A stretch of DNA of 64,000 nt, taken from assembly GCF_002904295.1 (NCBI RefSeq), contig NZ_PPHG01000026.1:172736-236735 (forward strand), written 5' to 3'. Positions 47,150 to 59,163 of the stretch are shown piece after piece. The DNA comes from Amycolatopsis sp. CA-128772 (GTDB taxonomy: Bacteria; Actinomycetota; Actinomycetes; Mycobacteriales; Pseudonocardiaceae). Position numbers and translations under genes: made by a program. The notes under the pieces are model-generated. The model was given only the letters and a program-made list of their open reading frames with translations, ran no database searches and was not told the origin of the DNA. Each line of letters starts with the position of its first letter. The stretch's first letter is position 1.

Positions 47150-48001
47150 TCATTCGGGCCCCCGGCCGAGCGGGGCGTCGAACCGCTCGTTGCCCAGCAC
47201 CGCCAGCAGCTGCAGCTTTTCGAACGCCTCCGTGCGCGGAGGTGCGGTGAGCACGAGCAGCGCCTGGGACTGGTCCTCGGTGAACAGCGCCTGGCAGTCC
47301 ACTTCGATTTCGCCGAGCTGCGGGTGCACGAGCACCTTGTGGTCCTCGAACCGCTTCGCGACCTCGTGGCGTTCCCACAGCCGCGCGAACTCCTCGCTTT
47401 CGCGGGTCAGCGCTCGCACCAGGTCGCCGGCCCGGGACCGGGGGCCCATCGAACCGTGGGCCGCGCGCAGGTTCGCCACCAGGGCGCGGCTCTGGCGGTC
47501 CCGGTCGTGCTCCGGGTAGATCAGCCGCTCACGCGGGTCGGTGAACCAGCGGTAGATTTCGCTGCGCGCCAGCCCGGTGTGCTCGGCCGGGCCGCCGTAG
47601 AGGGCTTCGGCGAGCCGGTTGCGGACCAGCACTTCGCCGAGGTTGGACAGGATGAGCGCGGGGGTGTCCGAGAGCCGGTCCAGCACCCTGAGCAAGGCGG
47701 GGGCCACGTGCGCGGCCGTCGCCGAGGGGGAGGGGGCCGTGCGCCCGGCCACCTCGAACAGGTAGTCGCGCTCGTCGTTGCTCAGCCGCAGCGCGCGGGC
47801 CAGCGCGGTGAGCATCTGTTCACTCGGCTGCGGGCCGCGGCGCTGCTCGAGCCGGGTGTAGTAGTCCGTCGACATCGCCGCCAGCGACGCGACCTCCTCC
47901 CGGCGCAGCCCCGCCGTGCGGCGGCGGGTGCCCGGCAGAAGGCCGACGTCCTCGGGGCACAGCTGTTCCCGGCGTCGTCGCAGGAAGGCCGCCAGTTCCA
48001 C
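47150..48001 (-). CDS. XRE-family regulator with MmyB-like ligand-binding domain
   Basis: Regulator of 283 residues. The N-terminal helix-turn-helix is LAAFLRRRREQLCPEDVGL..RTAGLRREEVASLAAMSTDYYTRLEQRRGPQPSEQML, the hallmark of the MmyB-like group. The C-terminal domain (from about residue 105) is the PAS-like ligand-binding module that includes EIYRWFTDPRERLIYPEHDRDRQSRALVANLRA. The GTG at 48001 has GGAGGGG at suitable distance; a GTG nine bases upstream is too close to it. It is divergent from an SDR gene 108 bp away, the usual arrangement for this family, so the SDR is the probable target. Confidence 0.9.
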   Translation of the reverse strand: MELAAFLRRRREQLCPEDVGLLPGTRRRTAGLRREEVASLAAMSTDYYTRLEQRRGPQPSEQMLTALARALRLSNDERDYLFEVAGRTAPSPSATAAHVAPALLRVLDRLSDTPALILSNLGEVLVRNRLAEALYGGPAEHTGLARSEIYRWFTDPRERLIYPEHDRDRQSRALVANLRAAHGSMGPRSRAGDLVRALTRESEEFARLWERHEVAKRFEDHKVLVHPQLGEIEVDCQALFTEDQSQALLVLTAPPRTEAFEKLQLLAVLGNERFDAPLGRGPE

Positions 48002-48109
48002 TCGGTCCACCCCTCCAGTATCGCGCCCGCCGCGGCCGCAACCAGGGATCCCCGGTCCCCCGATGTGCGGTCTCTGCCGCCGCCCGCCCGGACCGGTGAA
48101 GCTCGGGGC

Positions 48110-48868
48110 ATGGACAACACCGGAAACACCCTCTTCATCCCCGGCGCCACCAGCGGCATCGGCCTGGCGCTCGCGCTCGCCTGGGCGGACCGCGGCAACA
48201 CCGTGATCGTCGGCGGCCGCCGCACCGAGCTGCTGGAGCGCATCGCGGCCGAGCACCCCGGCATCGACACCGTCCGGATCGACACCACCGACTCCGCGAG
48301 CATCCAGGCCGCGGCGAAGGAGGTGCTCGCCCGCCACCCCGGGCTGAACGTGCTGGTGACCATGGCCGGCGTCATGCGCGTCGAGGACTGGCACCAGCCG
48401 GAAACCTTCCTCGAATCGGCCGAGAACATCGTGACGACGAACGTGCTCGGCCCGATCCGCCTGATCGCGGCGTTCGTCGAGCACCTGCGGACCCGGCCGG
48501 GCGCCACGATCATGACCGTCTCCTCGGGGCTGGCCTTCGCCCCGCTGCGGGTGACCCCCAGCTACAACGCCTCGAAGGCGGCGATCCACCAGCTCAGCGA
48601 GTCCCTGCGGCTGCAGCTGGCCGACACCCCGGTGGAGGTCGTGGAGCTGGTACCGCCGTCGGTGCAGACCGACCTGCTGCCGGGCCAGGCCGACAACGAG
48701 CACGCGATGCCGCTGGGCGAGTTCGTCGCCGAGGTGATGGACATCCTGGAGACTCAGCCGGCGGCGAAGGAGATCCAGGTCGAGCGGGTCAAGTTCCTGC
48801 GCTACGGCGAGGTCCGCGGCGACTACGACGAGGTGGTGGCGACGCTCAACGGCACCGACCCGCACTAG
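48110..48868 (+). CDS. short-chain dehydrogenase/reductase
   Basis: SDR of 252 residues. The cofactor loop is PGATSGIG, the middle motif is TMAGV in place of NNAG, the catalytic Ser lies in MTVSSGLAFAPL and the Tyr/Lys in YNASKAAIHQL. It resembles the DltE/oxidoreductase group of uncharacterised SDRs. It is divergent from and probably repressed by the MmyB-like regulator at 47150-48001. The end converges on the DUF1206 gene with 12 bp between. Substrate unknown. Confidence 0.9.
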   Translation: MDNTGNTLFIPGATSGIGLALALAWADRGNTVIVGGRRTELLERIAAEHPGIDTVRIDTTDSASIQAAAKEVLARHPGLNVLVTMAGVMRVEDWHQPETFLESAENIVTTNVLGPIRLIAAFVEHLRTRPGATIMTVSSGLAFAPLRVTPSYNASKAAIHQLSESLRLQLADTPVEVVELVPPSVQTDLLPGQADNEHAMPLGEFVAEVMDILETQPAAKEIQVERVKFLRYGEVRGDYDEVVATLNGTDPH

Positions 48869-48880
48869 GCCGGGGGAGCG

Positions 48881-49663
48881 TCAGATCCTGCGGTAGCGGC
48901 TCTCGATCAGCGCGAACACGCCGAAAACGGCGATGCCGGCGGCCAGGGCCAGCAGCAGGGCCTGGCCGTAGGGCTGGAGGGCGAGCGTCTTGAGCGCGGG
49001 GTCCAGGCCGCCGGCTTTGGCGGGGTCGTATTCGACGGCGGCGACGATGAACATCGCGCCCACCGTGCCGTAGGTGACCGCCATTGCGGACCAGCCCACC
49101 TGGCCGAGTCTCTCCGTCGACCGCCGGATCGTCCGGGACGTCCCGCCGAGGTCGAGGTCGTGGACGAACTTCTTCCTGATCCCGCGGTAACCGAGGAACG
49201 CCGCGACCACGATGACGACGCCACCGGCCGCGATCACCGCGGCGGCTCCCCAGGGTTCGGCGAGCACCGTCGCCACCACCGAGCCCGCCTTGCCGGAGCC
49301 GCCGGTCGCGATCTTTCCCGCGCTGTAGGCGACGAGGCCGTACAGGACGACCTCGACGCCGCTGGCCGTACGCCGCACCCACCGCCGGCGCGGTGCGGCG
49401 TGCCGGTGACCCCGGATCGCCTCGACGAGCTGCCACAGGGCGAGCAACCCGGTACCGGCGGCGATCAGCCACAGCAACCACGCCCCTCCGCCCGACGCGA
49501 CGATCTGCAGGGCACCGGCCTTGTCGGCCTTCTCGTTGTCGCCGAGGGCGACCTGCGCCGCCAGCCACGCGACGACCAGGTGCACGAGGGCGTAGCAGGT
49601 CAGGCCGATCCGGGCGATCAGGGTGAAACCTCTGAAGTCGGGCACCCGAGGATCTTCGTTCAT
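48881..49663 (-). CDS. DUF1206 membrane protein
   Basis: Integral membrane protein of 260 residues with six hydrophobic segments arranged as three repeats of two, each starting with a short amphipathic turn (ARIGLTCYALVHLVVAWLA, RTASGVEVVLYGLVAYSAG, GQVGWSAMAVTYGTVGAMFI). This internal threefold repeat identifies DUF1206. The function of the family is unknown. The ATG is at 49663. Confidence 0.85.
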   Translation of the reverse strand: MNEDPRVPDFRGFTLIARIGLTCYALVHLVVAWLAAQVALGDNEKADKAGALQIVASGGGAWLLWLIAAGTGLLALWQLVEAIRGHRHAAPRRRWVRRTASGVEVVLYGLVAYSAGKIATGGSGKAGSVVATVLAEPWGAAAVIAAGGVVIVVAAFLGYRGIRKKFVHDLDLGGTSRTIRRSTERLGQVGWSAMAVTYGTVGAMFIVAAVEYDPAKAGGLDPALKTLALQPYGQALLLALAAGIAVFGVFALIESRYRRI

Positions 49664-49677
49664 CCCGGCTCGGATAG

Positions 49678-49929
49678 CCAGGCTCCGGGGCGGGTTTCGT
49701 CGTCGGCGCGGTCTTCACCGTCGACGGCACGACGCACCACACCCAGCCGGAAATCCCCTCCGACGCCCACGTCGGGAACCGCTACGAGATCGACTACGTC
49801 CCCGAGGACCCCGGCCGCAACGGCGACACCCGCGCCTCCGCCGTCGAAGCCTCTGTGGCCGGCGGGATCGCGCTGGCCCTCTTCGGCGTGGTCGTCACCA
49901 GCCCCGTCCGCCATCGCCGGAAGGCGTGA
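49678..49929 (+). pseudogene. 5'-truncated DUF3592-like remnant
   Basis: Eighty-three codons of well-formed coding sequence ending in TGA (FVVGAVFTVDGTTHH, HVGNRYEIDYVPEDPGRN, then a membrane segment EASVAGGIALALFGVVVTSP and basic tail HRRKA). An in-frame TAG at 49675 and the lack of any ATG or GTG start before a late GTG show that the 5' half is missing. The NRYEIDYVPEDP motif followed by a C-terminal membrane helix resembles DUF3592 proteins. It abuts the DUF1206 gene, which probably replaced its front part. Confidence 0.65.
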
Positions 49930-49954
49930 CGGACCACCGGCACCTCCCGGCCGG

Positions 49955-51781
49955 TCAGCCGACCAGGAAGTCCTGGTTCGTGCCCGGCGCGTCCTTGCAC
50001 GGCCACTGGTCCAGCTGCTGGCCCGCCGTGCTGCCGGCGCTGGGCACGTCGAGGCACAAACCGCTGTGCTGGTTGCGGAATTCGTACGAGCCGTCGGACT
50101 GCGGGACCGGTTGCCAGAGGGTGCCGGCGGCCGTGTCCGGCGGCTGCTGGACGATGTCCGGCGTGCCCTGGGCGGTGGAACCGCCGGACACCGCCACGTC
50201 CTGGCCGGAGTTCCGCGCCCGCAGTTCGCCGTAGCCGCCGGCGCCCGGGACGAACTGGAACTGCTGGTTGGCCTGCCCGTTGCAGGTCCACTGGTCGATC
50301 GCCGCGCCCGCGGCCGAGGAGTTGCCGTAGACGTCGAGGCACAGGTTGTCGTGGGCGGCGACGAGCCGGTGGTAGCCGGTGGGGAATCCGCCGCCGGAGG
50401 TCGGTGCGGGGGTCAGGTAGACGGCGAACGCGTCGTGCGGCGCCGGGAACGTGAGCGGCACGGTGATCGCCACGCCGGCGCTGACGTTCTGGTCGTACAC
50501 CACCTGCGGTGCGGTCAGGGGCGCCTGATCGGGAAGGCGGTGCACGGTGACGTGCACGCTGCCGTTGTGCGCCAGCCAGGGAACCGAGCCCAGGCCGGTG
50601 AAGGTCACGGACGCGGCCCCGGTGTACCCGGCGGAGTCGCCGATGATCGCCACCGCGCGCTGGGCGGTGGCGTCCTCGGCGGCCGAGATGGCCGTCGAGC
50701 CGACCTGACCCGCGGTGCCGACGAGCGTGCCGGTGAGGTCGGCGTAGTCGCGCATCACCCACCAGTTGCCGGTCGGCTGCCAGGTCCCGCCGCTCTGGGT
50801 GAGGACACCGGTGAGGTTCGGCGTGACGCAGCAGACCCAGTTGCCGCGCATCGCGTTGGTGTACGACGATTGCGCGAACCGCGCGAGGTACCACGCGGTC
50901 ACCCCGGCGGTCTGCCGGTCGGCGGGCTGGTACTCGTTCGACGACAGCGGCAGCCGGCCGATCCCCGCCGCGGTCAGGTCGCTGTCGAGCGTGTTCCCGA
51001 CGCTCACCGGGTCGTCGACGTCGCCTTCGTTGTGGTTGCTGATCATGTCCGGCACGGTCCCGGCCGCCTTGACGTGGGCGAGCCACGTCTGCCACTCACC
51101 GGGATTGCGCTGCGGGGTGAACCCGAACGACGGTCCGACGATCTGCGCGCCGGGCGCGATGCGGCGGATCTCCCGGTAGGCGGTGTCCCACATCCGGAGG
51201 TACTGCGGGCTGTTCACGCCGCGCTTCCAGAACACCGAGACGTCCGGCTCGTTGTCGATGTCGTAGGCGAACTTCAGCCCGGAGGCCTGCAGCGCGCCCA
51301 CGGTGGCGTCGATGAACTTCAGCCAGTTCGAGCAGTCGCCGTTGTCGCACGGGTACATCGTGTTCGCCGGCTGCCCGCCGTTGAGGCCGTAGATGTCGGT
51401 GACGAGCACCTGGTACTGCGCGTGGTACGGCGGCCGGGTGAGCCGCTTCGCCTGCGCGATGATCGAGTCGAGGTCGGCCTTGGTCGCGGAGCCGTTCTGG
51501 TAGCCGTCCCTGATCCAGCCGCCGGAGAACCAGCCGCCGCCGCGGAAGGCGTTGATGGCCAACGGCTGGAGCAACGCGTCGGCCGGCTGGCTGCCGTCCT
51601 GGGTGATGCCGTACAGGAAGCCTTCCCCCACGCCGGTCGCCGGTCCGCGCGTGGCGGAAAGGTCCACCGTCAACGACTTGTCCGCCGCCTGGCCGGTGGC
51701 CGGAGCCAGCACCGACCCGGCCAGCACCAGTGCCGCGCCCACCGCCGCCCGCAGCCGGCCGCGCCCGGGTCTCGTTTTCAT
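49955..51781 (-). CDS. secreted glycoside hydrolase, GH39-like, with ricin-type lectin domain
   Basis: Secreted enzyme of 608 residues. The signal peptide is MKTRPGRGRLRAAVGAALVLAGSVLAPATGQA. The catalytic domain (about 35-460) has a probable acid/base Glu in FAYDIDNEPDV and a probable nucleophile Glu in LSSNEYQP, consistent with clan GH-A and similar to GH39 beta-xylosidase-like enzymes. The C-terminal about 140 residues are a CBM13/ricin-B-type lectin (NLCLDVYGNSS, QWTCNGQANQQFQF, GLCLDVPS, LDQWPCKD). The ATG has a GGGAGGA ribosome-binding site. It is divergent from the GH10 xylanase gene; the two share a regulatory region. Exact sugar specificity is uncertain. Confidence 0.8.
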   Translation of the reverse strand: MKTRPGRGRLRAAVGAALVLAGSVLAPATGQAADKSLTVDLSATRGPATGVGEGFLYGITQDGSQPADALLQPLAINAFRGGGWFSGGWIRDGYQNGSATKADLDSIIAQAKRLTRPPYHAQYQVLVTDIYGLNGGQPANTMYPCDNGDCSNWLKFIDATVGALQASGLKFAYDIDNEPDVSVFWKRGVNSPQYLRMWDTAYREIRRIAPGAQIVGPSFGFTPQRNPGEWQTWLAHVKAAGTVPDMISNHNEGDVDDPVSVGNTLDSDLTAAGIGRLPLSSNEYQPADRQTAGVTAWYLARFAQSSYTNAMRGNWVCCVTPNLTGVLTQSGGTWQPTGNWWVMRDYADLTGTLVGTAGQVGSTAISAAEDATAQRAVAIIGDSAGYTGAASVTFTGLGSVPWLAHNGSVHVTVHRLPDQAPLTAPQVVYDQNVSAGVAITVPLTFPAPHDAFAVYLTPAPTSGGGFPTGYHRLVAAHDNLCLDVYGNSSAAGAAIDQWTCNGQANQQFQFVPGAGGYGELRARNSGQDVAVSGGSTAQGTPDIVQQPPDTAAGTLWQPVPQSDGSYEFRNQHSGLCLDVPSAGSTAGQQLDQWPCKDAPGTNQDFLVG

Positions 51782-52179
51782 GGGGTCCTCCCTGCGTTGC
51801 CCGCGACCGCCGGGATCGAACCGGTTCGACCGGCCAGGTCGGCTGGACGGTACGTCGTGAGTGGACAACGGTCAACGTGCGGTCGGCCGAAAACCGCACT
51901 GTTGCCCGGTTTCCGACCGAACGTCGCTGAAACTTTCAACCGCGGCCGGTCGGCAGGATCCGCTGCCGGACGAACCGGTTCGACTTCGGAGGCCGCGCGT
52001 GCCGGTGCCGGACGAGGTCTCCGGCCGTGCACCTTTCACGGTCGCTTGACACCGATCACCGCCGGGGAGTTACCTGGTTTTCGCCGTGGCGCCAAGGGAT
52101 CGGTACCGGACCGTCCGCCCATCGCCGCCTTCCGACCTGCGCCACCCGCCGAGATGCCGACGACGCCACCGGAGTTCGC
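51782..52179. promoter_or_regulatory. divergent regulatory gap of the polysaccharide-degradation locus
   Basis: Non-coding by inspection. At 51928-51938 it holds TGAAACTTTCA, matching the CGAAACTTTCG-type elements described upstream of Streptomyces xylanase genes. A second feature is the pair of AACCGGTTCGA-like stretches near 51817 and 51976. The region should carry promoters for the leftward GH39-like and rightward GH10 genes. Confidence 0.55.
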
Positions 52180-56041
<3,862 letters not shown>

Positions 56042-56050
56042 CCGGGTGCT

Positions 56051-56090
56051 CGGGCACCTTGCCGCCGGCGCACCGGCGGCAAGGTGCCCG
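56051..56090 (+). terminator. 18-bp perfect hairpin after the GH59 gene
   Basis: CGGGCACCTTGCCGCCGG (56051-56068) pairs perfectly with 56073-56090 around a four-base loop, nine bases after the GH59 stop. There is no U-tract, as usual in high-GC actinobacteria. It closes the xylanase-GH59 transcript. Confidence 0.85.
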
Positions 56091-56190
56091 ACGTGCGGCG
56101 TTCGGCAGGAGGTGCGGCCGCCCTGGGCGTTAGGCTGGCGCTCCGACGAACAGGGGCCGGTCAGCGGCCGTCCGCGAGGGGGATGCCGCC

Positions 56191-56907
56191 ATGTCAGCCG
56201 ATCGGGACGAGGCCCGGGCCCGCCGTCCCCGTCACCAGCGGCGGGGTGAGGCTCGGCTGCCCGCCGCCGTGGCGACGCTCGTCGCCATTGCCCTCTACCT
56301 CGCGCTGCCCGAACAGCTGCTGGTCGCGCCGCGGTTCGTGGTGCCCGGGCTGGAGATCCTGCTGCTGGTGCCGCTGGTCGCGATCAACCCGCGGCGCGTC
56401 ACCCGGCAGACCCGGCTCTCCCGCGTCCTGTCGCTGTCGCTGGTCGCCGTCATCGGGGTCACCAACCTCGGCGCACTGGTGCTGCTCATCCACGACCTCG
56501 TCGCCGGCGCGGGGAACAGCGGTCAGGAGCTGCTGATCGGTGCGCTGCAGGTCTGGCTGACCAACGTGATCGCGTTCGGGCTGGCCTACTGGGAGCTGGA
56601 TCGCGGCGGCCCCGTCAAACGGACCCAGGCCGGCCGGGCCGAGCTGCCCCTGGCCGACTTCCGGTTCTCGCAGGACGAAAACGACGATGCCGTCGTGGAG
56701 GTCGCCGAAGGGTCCAGCGCCAAGTCCGACTGGGTGCCGACCCTGGTCGACTACCTGTACGTCTCGGTCACCAACTCGACGGCGTTCAGCCCCACCGACA
56801 CGATGCCGCTGTCGTCGCGGGCGAAGGTCCTGATGGCGGTGCAGAGCGTTGCGGCGCTGCTCACTTCGCTGCTGGTCATCGCCCGCGCGGTCAGCGTGCT
56901 GAAGTAG
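56191..56907 (+). CDS. DUF1345-like membrane protein
   Basis: Membrane protein of 238 residues with six hydrophobic segments, an Arg-rich cytosolic N-terminus, and a conserved region YWELDRGGPVKR, then DWVPTLVDYLYVSVTNSTAFSPTDTMPLSSRAKVLM, which resembles the pore-like region of DUF1345 and related two-pore-channel-type proteins. Function unknown, possibly ion conductance. The ATG at 56191 follows a GGGGGATG-like leader (GAGGGGGA). Confidence 0.78.
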   Translation: MSADRDEARARRPRHQRRGEARLPAAVATLVAIALYLALPEQLLVAPRFVVPGLEILLLVPLVAINPRRVTRQTRLSRVLSLSLVAVIGVTNLGALVLLIHDLVAGAGNSGQELLIGALQVWLTNVIAFGLAYWELDRGGPVKRTQAGRAELPLADFRFSQDENDDAVVEVAEGSSAKSDWVPTLVDYLYVSVTNSTAFSPTDTMPLSSRAKVLMAVQSVAALLTSLLVIARAVSVLK

Positions 56908-57026
56908 CCCGGCTGACGCCGGGCCGCAGTTGCCGCGTTCATGGCCGGGCCCGGCACCGATCCCGTGGCGAATGGGCTACCCGGCCTGGTTCCGGTTCCT
57001 CGCCGCGGCGACCCTGGTCCTGCTGC

Positions 57027-57689
57027 TCACGCGGGGCGGATGAGGCGGCTCTCGTAGGCGAAGATCACGGCCTGGATCCGGTCGCGCAGCTCGAGTTTCT
57101 GCAGGATCCGGCCCAGGTGCGACTTCACCGTCGCCTCCGCGAGGTACAGGGTGGCCGCGATCTCGGCGTTGGACAGGCCGGCGCCCACCTGGACGAGCAC
57201 CTCGTGCTCGCGGGCGCTGAGCCGGCTCAGCCGCTCGTCGGGTGCGGTGCCGCTGCCGTCGGGGAGGTGCGGGCGGAACTTCTCCAGCAGGCGGCGGGTG
57301 ATCCGCGGGGACACCACCGCGTCGCCCGCGGCCACTTGGCGGATCGCGGTGAGCAGTTCCTCGGGCCGGGTGTTCTTCAGCAGGAACCCCGAGGCGCCGG
57401 CCTTGAGCCCGGCGAAGGCGTACTCGTCCAGGTCGAAGGTGGTGAGGATGAGCACCCGGGTCCGCGGGCAACCCCCGACGACCTGCCGGGTCGCCTCGAT
57501 GCCGTCGGTCCCGGGCATCCGGACGTCCATCAGGACGACGTCGGGGTGCAGTTCCCGGGCGAGGCGGACGGCCTGGGCGCCGTCCTCGGCTTCGCCGACC
57601 GGCGTCATGTCGGGCTGGGCCTCCAAGACCGTGCCGAAGGCCATCCGGAGCAGGGCTTCGTCGTCGGCGATCAGGATGCGGATCGTCAC
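57027..57689 (-). CDS. two-component response regulator, NarL/LuxR family
   Basis: Response regulator of 220 residues. The receiver domain has IADDE, the phosphoacceptor Asp in VVLMDVRMPG, the Thr in LILTTFD and the Lys in FLLKNT. The LuxR-type output is RLSAREHEVLVQVGAGLSNAEIAATLYLAEATVKSHLGRILQKLEL. The GTG start at 57689 overlaps the kinase stop (GTGA), so it is translated with the kinase at 57686-58900. Confidence 0.93.
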   Translation of the reverse strand: MTIRILIADDEALLRMAFGTVLEAQPDMTPVGEAEDGAQAVRLARELHPDVVLMDVRMPGTDGIEATRQVVGGCPRTRVLILTTFDLDEYAFAGLKAGASGFLLKNTRPEELLTAIRQVAAGDAVVSPRITRRLLEKFRPHLPDGSGTAPDERLSRLSAREHEVLVQVGAGLSNAEIAATLYLAEATVKSHLGRILQKLELRDRIQAVIFAYESRLIRPA

Positions 57690-58900
57690 GCCGGCGCCGC
57701 TCCGCTGCCGGCGAGGAAGAGTCGCGTGTGGACGCCCCAGCCGCCGTCCGGGAGCGGTCCGGCCCGCAGCGTCCCCCCGTGGGCGGCCGAGCGCTCGCGC
57801 ATGCCGGTGATGCCGTGGCCGGACCCGGCGGGGGCGGACGGGCGGGGGCCGCTGTCGGTGACGTCCACGGTGACGGTCTCGGCCGAACACTCGACCCGGA
57901 CCTGCGCCCGGGTGCCGCCGGGGGTGTGCTTGAGGGTGTTCGTCAAGGCTTCCTGGACCAGGCGGTAGACGGTCAATTGCGCGGTGGCGGGGATGTGGGT
58001 GTGGCCGCCGAGGAGTTCGAGCCGGGTCGGCAGCCCGGCGGCGCCCATCTGGCCGGCGAGGGCCGTCAGCTGGGCGATCCCGGGCAGCGGGTGGCGCAGC
58101 GCGTCCGGTTCGCCGGCGCGCAGCACGCCCAGCGAACGCCGCATGTCGGTCAGGGCCTGCCGGCCCGTCTCGGAGATCTGGAGCATCGCCGCGGTGGCCT
58201 TGCCGGGCGAGCGGTGCTGCGCGCAGACGGCGGCGTCGGTGAGCGCGACCATGACGGACAGGTTGTGGGTGACGATGTCGTGCATCTCCCGGGTGATCCG
58301 CGTCCGCTCTTCGGCGACGGCCACCCGCGCCTGCTGGTCGTGTTCCCGCTCCAGGCGCACGGCCCGGTCCTCGACGGCCGCCAGGTAGGCGCGGTGGGTC
58401 CGCACGTGCACACCCAGGACGCCGACGGCGACGATCATCGCGGTGACCGCGACGAACGGGGTCAGGAACGCGCCGCCGGTGGCCCAGCGCAGGCAGGCCA
58501 GCAGGCCCCCGGTCTCCAGGACGGCCCCGGCGACCAGGGTGCCGCGCAGGTCCGAGTGCACGGCCACCGTGTAGAACGCCACCAGCAGGGCGAGGTCCGC
58601 CGGCAGCTGGACGTCCAGCAGCCACTGGACCGAGGCGGCGGCCGCCACGGCGGCGAACACCGTGCGCGGGGCCCGGTGCCGCCACACCAGGGGCAGCGTG
58701 AGGACGACGGTGAAGGCCACGGCCACCGGCAGCTCCCGCGGCGGCCGGGTGGTCACGACGTTGAGCAGCAGCAGGGCCGGCAGCAGCGAACCCCGGACCA
58801 CCGGCGGCAGCCGGGAAGCCGTGCGCGCCAGCCGCGCCACGCGCGTCCGGACCGGGCCGGCGCTCCGGTGATCGCCGGGTCCGGCAGCCGCTTCGGTCAT
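57686..58900 (-). CDS. two-component sensor histidine kinase, NarL-type
   Basis: Sensor kinase of 404 residues. The N-terminal half has four to five hydrophobic segments (LLPALLLLNVVTTRP, VAVAFTVVLTLPLVW, ADLALLVAFYTVAVHS and others). The HisKA_3 helix is RTRITREMHDIVTHNLSVMVALTDAA, with the phosphoacceptor His in EMHD. The ATPase domain has VQEALTNTLKHTPGG and GSGHGITGMRERSAAHGG. The ATG at 58900 has AGGAACG upstream; longer frames are unlikely. The signal is unknown; some relatives respond to cell-envelope stress. Confidence 0.92.
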   Translation of the reverse strand: MTEAAAGPGDHRSAGPVRTRVARLARTASRLPPVVRGSLLPALLLLNVVTTRPPRELPVAVAFTVVLTLPLVWRHRAPRTVFAAVAAAASVQWLLDVQLPADLALLVAFYTVAVHSDLRGTLVAGAVLETGGLLACLRWATGGAFLTPFVAVTAMIVAVGVLGVHVRTHRAYLAAVEDRAVRLEREHDQQARVAVAEERTRITREMHDIVTHNLSVMVALTDAAVCAQHRSPGKATAAMLQISETGRQALTDMRRSLGVLRAGEPDALRHPLPGIAQLTALAGQMGAAGLPTRLELLGGHTHIPATAQLTVYRLVQEALTNTLKHTPGGTRAQVRVECSAETVTVDVTDSGPRPSAPAGSGHGITGMRERSAAHGGTLRAGPLPDGGWGVHTRLFLAGSGAAPA

Positions 58901-59163
58901 CGCACGTTCCTGTCGGTCCAGCCCCGGAGCCGAGTACCGGAGGTGTACCCGATCCCGCCATGCTAAGCCGTGGGCACCGCCCCGGACATGAGCCCGCCGG
59001 CTGATCGCACCGGGCCGCGTTTGCGACCCGAGGAGGAGTCCCACCCCCTACCCCGGTCGCAAACCGGCCGCCGATCGGCCGGCCCGGTTGCCACTGCCGT
59101 CGCATCCGGGAAGGCGACCCGAGAGCGATGCGGCGGCCCCTTCCCGGTGCCGAGGATGGCCGG

